Source: Panacagrimonas sp052387335
Lineage (GTDB): Bacteria > Pseudomonadota > Gammaproteobacteria > Nevskiales > Nevskiaceae
Direction: 5' to 3'
NCBI GenBank assembly: GCA_052387335.1
Contig: JBQTJH010000122.1
Location: forward strand, 1 to 7,019
Length of the DNA: 7,019 nt
Part shown: piece by piece, positions 1 to 4,939 of the stretch
Layout of the letters: each line of letters starts with the position of its first letter
Position numbering within the stretch: position 1 is the stretch's first letter
The notes under the pieces: generated by a model
What the model saw: only the letters and a program-made list of their open reading frames with translations
What the model was told of the DNA's origin: nothing
Database searches by the model: none
Position numbers and translations under genes: made by a program

Positions 1-75
1 CCGCATTTGATTCCCACGGTTGCGCTGTGCCTCGATTGGTTGCGGGGTGGACCCGCGGTCGAGCGGGTCGGGTGA
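1..75 (+). CDS. Possible C-terminal tail of an upstream gene (partial)
   Basis: Reading frame 1 is open from the window edge to a TGA at 73-75 and encodes about 24 residues. The peptide contains the hydrophobic stretch LIPTVALCLDWL, which could be the end of a membrane or globular protein. The fragment is too short to recognise, and an open run of this length occurs by chance in GC-rich DNA. A 7-bp hairpin (GACCCGC 50-56, GCGGGTC 63-69) lies over its 3' end but has no T-tract. Upstream sequence is needed to decide whether this is coding. Confidence 0.2.
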   Translation, partial: PHLIPTVALCLDWLRGGPAVERVG

Positions 76-103
76 AGTTCATCCAACATTCATGCTGCGT
101 TGC

Positions 104-120
104 AACAGTAAGGGACTGTT
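104..120. promoter_or_regulatory. Perfect 6-5-6 palindrome upstream of the secreted-protein gene, candidate operator or leader hairpin
   Basis: AACAGT (104-109), a 5-nt centre AAGGG and ACTGTT (115-120) form a perfect inverted repeat. It ends 20 bp before the preferred GTG start at 141. The geometry suits a dimeric helix-turn-helix repressor site. In RNA it could form a hairpin that competes with an overlapping one, GGGAC (112-116) with GTCCC (122-126). No convincing -35/-10 pair was seen around it, so a regulatory role is inference. Confidence 0.25.
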
Positions 121-140
121 TGTCCCCTGGGGGCGCTGCC

Positions 141-632
141 GTGTCACGTTGGATTGCCATTATCGCCGGGTTTGCGGCCCTGCTGCCTGCTCTTTCGTTC
201 GCCGCCGGTCCGGGTCATCCGCGAACCGGTCAAACATCGTTCGCTGCCTACGAGGTGCGCTTGGAGATCTCGCGCAATGGCATCCATCTGGGCGCGCCGG
301 TGGCTCGCATCGTCTCGGGTCAATCCCTGCAACTGGAACTGGATGAAGGGGGCCCAGCCAACGCCATCCTGCTACAGCAAAGGGTGCGCGGATTCCCCGG
401 GTTGACTGACCACAAGGCGCTGCTGGAGCTCGAATTCTTCGGCTTGCAGCCGGGCATGCGCTCCGAGCGTCTGTTGGCGCCCACCTTCGGTATCGAACTC
501 GGGCGCACCGAGGTGCATCACTTCAGCACCGAGCGCGGCGTGATCCGGATTCGCGCCACGGTCTCCGGCAAGGGCGCAGGCGAGGCCGATACCGACAGCG
601 CCCCGCAGACGTTTGCCTATCCTTCTATTTGA
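141..632 (+). CDS. Small secreted (periplasmic) protein of unknown function, 163 aa
   Basis: I do not recognise the family. From the GTG at 141 the protein starts with a textbook signal peptide: S-R-W, a hydrophobic core IAIIAGFAALLPAL, and a likely signal peptidase I site after SFA (residues 19-21). The mature part of about 142 residues has no cysteine and no further membrane segment. It is rich in alternating hydrophobic/polar stretches (YEVRLEISRNG, QSLQLELDEG, RGVIRIRATVSG), suggesting a beta-sandwich-like domain. The frame stays open to the window edge, and an ATG at 27 would give 201 aa. However, the extra N-terminal residues look non-coding and would bury the signal peptide, so 141 is preferred. 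Ribosome binding is weak (a GGGGG run 8 nt before the start). The 3' end overlaps convergent pth by 16 bp. Function unknown; secretion is well supported. Confidence 0.65.
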   Translation: MSRWIAIIAGFAALLPALSFAAGPGHPRTGQTSFAAYEVRLEISRNGIHLGAPVARIVSGQSLQLELDEGGPANAILLQQRVRGFPGLTDHKALLELEFFGLQPGMRSERLLAPTFGIELGRTEVHHFSTERGVIRIRATVSGKGAGEADTDSAPQTFAYPSI

Positions 633-1240
633 GGCTTTTTCGTTGGGTCCGGCTGATCCGGAAGGGTGTGTAGCGCCTGCACGGCCTTGTCCCAGCTCGC
701 ACCCAGCCAGAGATCGAGTGCTTGAATCGCGCGGTCGATGCCCTGGTTGATGCGGTCCTGTTCGAGATGCGATGGCCGCGACTGCGTGAGATAGGGCATC
801 ACCAGATTGCGGTCGCCGGGATGGCCGACGCCGATTCGCAGGCGTCGATACCCCGGCCCCAGTGGTTTGTGAATATCGCGCAGGCCGTTGTGCCCGCCGT
901 GGCCGCCGCCGACTTTCAGCCGCACTGCGCCCACCGGCAGATCCAGCTCGTCGTGAGCCACCAGGATGGCCGTGTCGGGCAGCTTGTAGAACTGCGCGAG
1001 CGCAGCCACCGCCTGGCCACTGCGATTCATGAAGGTGCTGGGTTTGAGCACCAGCACGTCGGTGCCGGCCAGGCTGATCCGAGCCAGGGCCCCAAAGAAT
1101 TTCCCTTCGCTGCGAAAGCTGCCGCGTTCGCGCTCGACCAGGCGATCAGCCAGCCAGAAGCCGGCGTTGTGACGAGTCCGGGCGTATTCCGCGCCCGGAT
1201 TGCCCAGGCCGATCAGGGCGATGAGACTGTGCTCAGGCAT
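617..1240 (-). CDS. pth: Peptidyl-tRNA hydrolase
   Basis: Pth cleaves the ester bond of peptidyl-tRNAs that drop off ribosomes, recycling tRNA in the cytoplasm; it is usually essential. All family signatures are visible: N-terminal LIGLGNPGAEYARTRHNAGF with Asn14 and catalytic His24, the FMNRSGQAV segment (Met71, Asn72), the DELDLP motif with Asp97, and GGHGGHNGLRDI with Asn118. At 207 aa it is slightly longer than the roughly 194-aa E. coli enzyme because of a C-terminal tail rich in Pro and Lys. The ATG at 1240 puts the N-terminus where the family normally starts. It follows rplY on the same strand, a common gammaproteobacterial order, but a terminator-like hairpin lies just before its start codon. 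The usual downstream partner ychF is absent here; instead its 3' end overlaps a convergent gene. Confidence 0.97.
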   Translation of the reverse strand: MPEHSLIALIGLGNPGAEYARTRHNAGFWLADRLVERERGSFRSEGKFFGALARISLAGTDVLVLKPSTFMNRSGQAVAALAQFYKLPDTAILVAHDELDLPVGAVRLKVGGGHGGHNGLRDIHKPLGPGYRRLRIGVGHPGDRNLVMPYLTQSRPSHLEQDRINQGIDRAIQALDLWLGASWDKAVQALHTLPDQPDPTKKPQIEG

Positions 1241-1252
1241 GGTTCCGACTCA

Positions 1253-1283
1253 TAAAAATAAACCCCGCATGAAGACGGGGTTT
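1253..1283 (-). terminator. Intrinsic terminator-like hairpin between rplY and pth
   Basis: Read on the minus strand, AAACCCCG (1276-1283) pairs perfectly with CGGGGTTT (1260-1267) around an 8-nt loop. It is followed immediately by the T-rich run ATTTTTATG (1251-1259). This is the standard form of a Rho-independent terminator for transcription coming from rplY. On the plus strand the hairpin is followed only by GATTG, so orientation is clear. The T-tract ends about 12 nt before the pth start codon, so the element may act as an attenuator within an rplY-pth transcript. Confidence 0.7.
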
Positions 1284-1330
1284 GATTGTGCCGGGACGGG
1301 CGCTTCGCGGTACTTGCCGTGACAAGAGCA

Positions 1331-1372
1331 GCCGCTCGGTTTGTAGAGAAGGCACGTCGCCTTGTCGGCGAT
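1331..1372 (-). repeat. REP-like palindromic element, copy A
   Basis: On the plus strand this copy contains CCGCTCG, then TAGAGAAG, then a palindrome TCGCC-TTGTC-GGCGA (1357-1371). On the minus strand it reads ATCGCCGACAAGGCGA. A diverged second copy lies about 90 bp away with the same order of parts. The palindrome resembles the ATCGCCGGCAAG cores of repetitive extragenic palindromes known in gammaproteobacteria such as Pseudomonas. The family assignment is from memory and is inference; the repeat itself is seen directly. Confidence 0.5.
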
Positions 1373-1421
1373 GTGCATCCCACCAACGGGCAGAGCCTCC
1401 GACCTCGAAATGCTTGTCGCA

Positions 1422-1481
1422 CCGCTCGTAGACAAGACCCACTCGCCTTGCCGGCGATCCCCACGCCAAAAGCGCGTGGGG
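1422..1481 (-). repeat. REP-like palindromic element, copy B, with adjoining hairpin
   Basis: On the plus strand it has CCGCTCG (1422-1428), TAGACAAG, then the palindrome TCGCC-TTGCC-GGCGA (1443-1457). The 16-base core differs from copy A at one base. Copy A has a few extra bases between CCGCTCG and TAGA. Directly next to it is a second perfect 8-bp stem, CCCCACGC (1459-1466) with GCGTGGGG (1474-1481), around a 7-nt loop. Facing the rplY stop codon, this hairpin is the first strong structure in the rplY 3' UTR and may protect the mRNA end. It lacks a T-tract, so it is not called a terminator. Confidence 0.5.
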
Positions 1482-1505
1482 GCCCTCGCCGGGTGGCTCG
1501 GGGTC

Positions 1506-2198
1506 TTACTTCTTCTTCTCGTCCTTCTTCGGAGCGGCGGCTTTGGCGTCGGCCGGAGCCTTCTGGTTGGCCGCGGGGACTTCCGCGCTGGGGGCGTCAG
1601 CCGCCGCCTCGTCAGCCTTGGCCGCACGCGGCAGATGGATCGCGATCACGGCTGCGTCGTTGTCGTGCTTGAGTTCCACCAGGGTCACGTCGGCCGGAAT
1701 GCTCAGCTGCGACAGATGCAGGGCGTCGTTGACCTGCATCGCCGACACATCGACCTCGATGAATTCGGGAAGGTCCTTGGGCAGGCACTCGACTTCAACT
1801 TCGTTCATCAAGTGCTCGAAGATGCCGCCACCGGTCTTGACGCCGGGGGCAATGTCCTCGCCCTTGAAGTGCACCGGTACACGCATGCGAATGGCGACGT
1901 CGGCCAGGATGCGCTGCAGGTCCATGTGCATGACTTCTTCACGCACCGGATGGCGATGCAGATCCTTGAGCACCACCTGCTCGGACTCGCCGCCGATGTT
2001 GAGCGTCAGAATCTTGGAATAGAACGACTCGTGCTTGAGGTTCTTCCACAGCTCGTTGTGGTTGACCGACAGTGACTGCGGGTCATTGTTGCCACCATAG
2101 ACAATGGCAGGGATGCGGCCCGTGCGACGCAGGCGGCGGCTCGCACCCTTGCCCTGCTCGACGCGCACTTCCGCGTTCACGACAAAATTCTGTTTCAT
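1506..2198 (-). CDS. rplY: 50S ribosomal protein L25, long CTC/TL5-type
   Basis: L25 binds 5S rRNA in the central protuberance of the large ribosomal subunit. This 230-aa form has the N-terminal 5S-binding domain (about residues 4-95, with GKGASRRLRRTGRIPAIVYGG and LKDLHRHPVREEVMHMDL). A second beta-rich TL5/CTC domain follows (about 100-190, with PKDLPEFIEVDVSAMQVNDALHL split between its strands). It ends with a low-complexity Ala/Pro/Lys tail (about 192-230, ending KDEKKK). E. coli L25 has only the first domain. The ATG at 2198 is chosen over the one at 2219 because GGAG (2205-2208) sits 6 nt upstream and because MKQNFVVNAEVR is where family members begin. It is probably transcribed from the divergent spacer shared with nadA and followed by pth. 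Confidence 0.96.
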   Translation of the reverse strand: MKQNFVVNAEVRVEQGKGASRRLRRTGRIPAIVYGGNNDPQSLSVNHNELWKNLKHESFYSKILTLNIGGESEQVVLKDLHRHPVREEVMHMDLQRILADVAIRMRVPVHFKGEDIAPGVKTGGGIFEHLMNEVEVECLPKDLPEFIEVDVSAMQVNDALHLSQLSIPADVTLVELKHDNDAAVIAIHLPRAAKADEAAADAPSAEVPAANQKAPADAKAAAPKKDEKKK

Positions 2199-2282
2199 CA
2201 AAATCTCCAAACAAATCAAAGGTCAATCAAAGGTAAATCAAAGACCTTGGGCCTGCGACCAGCCCAAGGGCCGCGTAGTGTA
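2199..2282 (-). promoter_or_regulatory. rplY leader: candidate -10 box, hairpin and three 11-bp repeats
   Basis: On the minus strand, TACACT (2277-2282) resembles a sigma-70 -10 box; no good -35 is visible. It would start a transcript near 2270, giving a leader of about 72 nt. The leader would open with a perfect 8-bp hairpin, CCTTGGGC (2262-2269) with GCCCAAGG (2245-2252). Three tandem 11-bp units follow (2210-2242), TTTGATTTACC, TTTGATTGACC and TTTGATTTGTT, then the GGAG ribosome binding site. Autogenous control of rplY by L25 through its mRNA leader is known in E. coli. Whether this leader works that way is inference. Confidence 0.4.
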
Positions 2283-2360
2283 GAGGAGCGCCCGGGTCGG
2301 CGCGAGCCAGACAGCAGGCAGACAGGCGCGGAATCGGCCGGGCAGGCGAACGTGATCGGC

Positions 2361-2366
2361 TAAACT
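2361..2366 (+). promoter_or_regulatory. Candidate -10 box of the nadA promoter
   Basis: TAAACT matches the sigma-70 -10 consensus at the key first, second and last positions. It lies 31 bp before the nadA start codon, which would leave a short leader of about 24 nt. No recognisable -35 hexamer occurs 16-18 bp upstream in this GC-rich stretch, so support is weak. Confidence 0.3.
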
Positions 2367-2396
2367 GCGCGCCCCTCAACGACCCAGAGCCGCGCC

Positions 2397-3494
2397 TTGG
2401 CCGCCGTCCTCAAGCTGGACCAGTTCAGTCTGCTCGACGATTCGAGTTGCGACGCCCGCATCGTCGCCGCCAAACAGATGCTGGGGAAACGCCTGGCCAT
2501 CCTGGGGCATCACTACCAGCGCAACGAGGTGTTCAAGCACGCGGACTACTCGGGCGACTCACTCAAGCTGTCGCAGCAGGCGGCCAACTCGGACGCCGAG
2601 TTCATCGTGTTCTGCGGTGTGCACTTCATGGCCGAGGTGGCGGACATCCTCACCTTCGGCGAGCGCAAGGTGATCCTGCCGGACCTCGCCGCCGGTTGTT
2701 CGATGGCCGACATGGCCAATCTGGTCAAGGTGCGCAAGTGCTGGGAAGAGATCTCGCAGGTCATCGACCCCGACCAGACGGTCACGCCAGTGACCTACAT
2801 CAACTCGGCTGCAGACCTCAAGGCCTTCTGCGGCAATCACGGCGGCATCGTCTGCACCAGTTCCAACGCCAAGGCGGTGCTGGAGTGGTCGTTCGCACGA
2901 CGCGAGAAGGTGCTGTTCTTCCCCGATCAGCATCTGGGCCGCAACACCGGCTATCGCATGGGTATCCCGCTGGATGAGATGGTGACCTGGGACTTCATGA
3001 AACCGCGTGGAGGCCTCACCGAGGACCAGATCCGCAAGGCCAAGATTATTTTGTGGAAGGGTTTCTGTTCGGTGCACCAGATGTTTCAGCCGACGCACAT
3101 CGACAACTTCCGCAAGGCCCACCCGAACGGCAAGGTCATCAGCCACCCGGAAAACTCCTGGGAGGTGTGCCAGAAATCGGATTTTGTCGGCAGCACCGAA
3201 TACATCCTGCGTGCCGTGCGCGCGTCCGAACCGGGCGATCACTGGCTGATTGGTACCGAGCTCAACCTGGTCAACCGCCTGGCTGACGAGGTCAAGACCA
3301 AGGGCGTGCAGGTGCAGTTCATGAGTCCCACCGTGTGCATGAGCTCGACCAGGATCCGCACCGACCCGCAGCATCTGGCCTGGACCCTGGACAACCTGGT
3401 CGCCGGCCAGACCGTCAATCAGATCAAGGTGCCGCAGAACATTGCGGACCCGGCGCGAAAGGCGCTGGATCTCATGCTTGAGGTCGTTGACTGA
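2397..3494 (+). CDS. nadA: Quinolinate synthase A
   Basis: NadA condenses iminoaspartate (from NadB) with dihydroxyacetone phosphate to form quinolinate, the precursor of NAD, using an oxygen-sensitive [4Fe-4S] cluster in the cytoplasm. Three homologous domains are recognisable from LGHHYQRNEVFKHADYSGDS (residues 36-55), the middle segment with KGFCSVHQMF (221-230) and the C-terminal SPTVCMSST (310-318). The expected cluster cysteines are present as Cys101 (AAGCSMAD), Cys224 and Cys314. The conserved HPE is at 250-252 and GTELNLVNRLADE at 286-298. The start is TTG at 2397: an in-frame stop lies at 2361-2363 with no ATG or GTG between, and the next ATG (residue 28) would clip the N-terminus. 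The 365-aa length fits the family. It stands alone, divergent from rplY; nadB and nadC are not adjacent. Confidence 0.96.
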   Translation: MAAVLKLDQFSLLDDSSCDARIVAAKQMLGKRLAILGHHYQRNEVFKHADYSGDSLKLSQQAANSDAEFIVFCGVHFMAEVADILTFGERKVILPDLAAGCSMADMANLVKVRKCWEEISQVIDPDQTVTPVTYINSAADLKAFCGNHGGIVCTSSNAKAVLEWSFARREKVLFFPDQHLGRNTGYRMGIPLDEMVTWDFMKPRGGLTEDQIRKAKIILWKGFCSVHQMFQPTHIDNFRKAHPNGKVISHPENSWEVCQKSDFVGSTEYILRAVRASEPGDHWLIGTELNLVNRLADEVKTKGVQVQFMSPTVCMSSTRIRTDPQHLAWTLDNLVAGQTVNQIKVPQNIADPARKALDLMLEVVD

Positions 3495-3502
3495 ATTTCT
3501 TC

Positions 3503-3565
3503 GCCACGGAGTGCACGGAGTAAAGCCGTGCATCGTTCTCCGTGTGGCTCCGTGAAATCTGTGGC
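3503..3565. repeat. Imperfect inverted repeat filling the nadA-glyA spacer
   Basis: CACGGAGTGCACGGAG (3505-3520) is nearly the reverse complement of CTCCGTGTGGCTCCGTG (3538-3554), and the outer GCCAC (3503-3507) and GTGGC (3561-3565) also pair. Within it a perfect 7-bp hairpin can form instead: TGCACGG (3512-3518) with CCGTGCA (3526-3532). Five T residues (3571-3575) follow on the plus strand, so the structure could end or attenuate nadA transcripts just before glyA. Each arm is itself a short direct repeat of CACGGAG units. Similar CACGGAG/CTCCGTG elements are, as I recall, dispersed in many proteobacterial genomes; that is inference here. Confidence 0.6.
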
Positions 3566-3586
3566 AGACGTTTTTGAGAACTCCGG

Positions 3587-4867
3587 ATGTACTCCAATTA
3601 TCCCAGCCTGACCCAAGCCGACCCCGAAATCGCCGCCTCCATCGCCGCGGAAAACGCGCGTCAGGAAGCCCATCTCGAGCTGATCGCCTCAGAAAATTAC
3701 TGCAGTCCGGCGGTCATGCAGGCGCAGGGTTCGCAGCTCACCAACAAATACGCAGAAGGCTACCCAGGCAAGCGCTATTACGGCGGCTGCGAGCATGTTG
3801 ATGTCGCTGAGCAGCTGGGGATCGAGCGCGTGAAAAAGCTGTTCGATTGCGATTACGCCAACGTGCAGCCGCACTCCGGTGCGCAGGCCAATGCGGCGGT
3901 CTTTCTGGCGCTGGTGGCGCCCGGCGACACCGTGATGGGGATGAACCTGGCGCAGGGCGGTCATCTCACGCATGGCAACCCGGCCAATTTTTCTGGCCGC
4001 CATCACAAGATCGTGCCCTATGGTCTGGACCCCGTGACTGGTCTGATCAACTACGACGAGATGGAACGCATCGCGATCGAGGCCAAACCGAAGATGCTGA
4101 TCGGGGGGTTCTCCGCCTACTCGCGCGTCAAGGACTGGAAGCGCATGCGCGAGATTGCCGACAAGGTCGGCGCGATCTTCTGGGTCGACATGGCGCACGT
4201 CGCGGGTCTGGTCGCGGCCGGCGAATACCCCAGCCCACTGCCGCACGCACACGTTGTCACCAGCACCACGCACAAGACGCTGCGCGGACCGCGCGGCGGC
4301 ATCATTCTGAGCAAGGGCCAGCCCGAGGACTTCAACAAGAAGCTCAACTCGGCGGTATTCCCGGGCATCCAGGGCGGGCCTTTGATGCACGTGGTCGCCG
4401 CCAAGGCCGTGGCTTTCAAAGAAGCGCTCGAACCCGGCTTCAAGCTCTACCAGAAGCAGGTGATCGCCAACGCCCGTGCCATGGCCAAGGTGTTCCTGGA
4501 GCGCGGCTACAAGGTGGTGTCCGGCGGCACCGATGATCATCTGTTCCTGCTGGACCTGATTGCCAAGGACGTCACGGGGAAAGATGCGGAAGCGGCCTTG
4601 GGTCGCGCGCACATCACGGTCAACAAGAATTCGGTACCCAACGATCCCAAGAGTCCGTTCGTGACCTCGGGCCTGCGCTTGGGATCGCCGGCGTCGACGA
4701 CGCGAGGCTTCAAGGAAGCTGAAATGGCGCAGGTGGCCGGCTGGATCGCCGACATCGTCGACGCCCTGTCCGCCGGCAGCGACATCGACGCCGTGATCGC
4801 GAAGGTGCGCGCCGCGGCGGAGACGCTGTGCGCGCGCTTCCCGGTCTACGTGAGGCGTGAAGGGTGA
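3587..4867 (+). CDS. glyA: Serine hydroxymethyltransferase
   Basis: GlyA is a PLP enzyme that interconverts serine plus tetrahydrofolate with glycine plus 5,10-methylene-tetrahydrofolate, the main cellular source of one-carbon units. The 426-aa protein aligns with the E. coli enzyme (417 aa) with a one-residue offset. It has Tyr55 and Glu57 (NKYAEGYPGKRYYGG), Tyr65, Asp201 and His204 (VDMAHVAG), the PLP lysine Lys230 in STTHKTLRGPRGG, and the substrate-carboxylate arginine Arg364 in SGLRLGSPASTTRGF. All active-site residues expected from the family are intact. The ATG at 3587 gives the standard N-terminus; GAGA about 8 nt upstream is a weak Shine-Dalgarno. It follows an inverted repeat that could separate it from nadA, and is followed 72 bp later by nrdR. 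The C-terminus is a few residues longer than usual (VYVRREG). Confidence 0.98.
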   Translation: MYSNYPSLTQADPEIAASIAAENARQEAHLELIASENYCSPAVMQAQGSQLTNKYAEGYPGKRYYGGCEHVDVAEQLGIERVKKLFDCDYANVQPHSGAQANAAVFLALVAPGDTVMGMNLAQGGHLTHGNPANFSGRHHKIVPYGLDPVTGLINYDEMERIAIEAKPKMLIGGFSAYSRVKDWKRMREIADKVGAIFWVDMAHVAGLVAAGEYPSPLPHAHVVTSTTHKTLRGPRGGIILSKGQPEDFNKKLNSAVFPGIQGGPLMHVVAAKAVAFKEALEPGFKLYQKQVIANARAMAKVFLERGYKVVSGGTDDHLFLLDLIAKDVTGKDAEAALGRAHITVNKNSVPNDPKSPFVTSGLRLGSPASTTRGFKEAEMAQVAGWIADIVDALSAGSDIDAVIAKVRAAAETLCARFPVYVRREG

Positions 4868-4872
4868 GGATA

Positions 4873-4931
4873 GAGGCGCAACCGCGCGTCGTCTGGCGCC
4901 TCAAGCCTCCTGCATTGCGCCTGACAGGCGC
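4873..4931 (+). promoter_or_regulatory. Four-module GAGGCGC/GCGCCTC structure in the nrdR leader
   Basis: The 72-bp glyA-nrdR spacer contains GAGGCGC (4873-4879), GCGCCTC (4896-4902), GCGCCT (4917-4922) and AGGCGC (4926-4931). The first pairs with the second, and the third with the fourth as a tight 6-bp triloop hairpin. The first can also pair with the third and the second with the fourth, giving mutually exclusive folds. The last hairpin ends 8 nt before the nrdR ATG and covers the only AGG that could serve for ribosome binding. There is no T-tract. Control of nrdR translation is inference. Confidence 0.35.
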
Positions 4932-4939
4932 ATAGCGCC

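Noticed and set aside
722..1255. Plus-strand open frame opposite pth
   Set aside because: It mirrors the pth coding sequence and has no domain or ribosome binding site.
1284..1505. tRNA or small-RNA gene, or CRISPR array, in the rplY-pth spacer
   Set aside because: No cloverleaf could be built, and the two repeat copies are palindromic, diverged and only two in number, which fits REP-like elements rather than CRISPR.
1362..2075. Plus-strand open frame opposite rplY and its 3' spacer
   Set aside because: The opposite strand encodes an unmistakable L25 with a good ribosome binding site; the plus-strand peptide has no recognisable domain.
3329..3360. Loss of an iron-sulfur cysteine in NadA
   Set aside because: SPTVCMSST lacks a second cysteine that I recall in some relatives (CMCST), but one cysteine here (Cys314) plus Cys101 and Cys224 is enough for the three-ligand [4Fe-4S] cluster.
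2559..3533. Long open frame (324 codons) antisense to nadA
   Set aside because: It lies wholly opposite a clear NadA with all motifs, its peptide shows no domain, and long antisense frames are normal in GC-rich genes.
3495..3586. Glycine riboswitch upstream of glyA
   Set aside because: The spacer is only 92 bp and is taken up by the CACGGAG inverted repeat; no aptamer-like core was seen.
3689..4612. Long open frame (307 codons) antisense to glyA
   Set aside because: It is opposite an intact GlyA; the composition (His/Arg/Val rich, no motif) is typical of a shadow frame.
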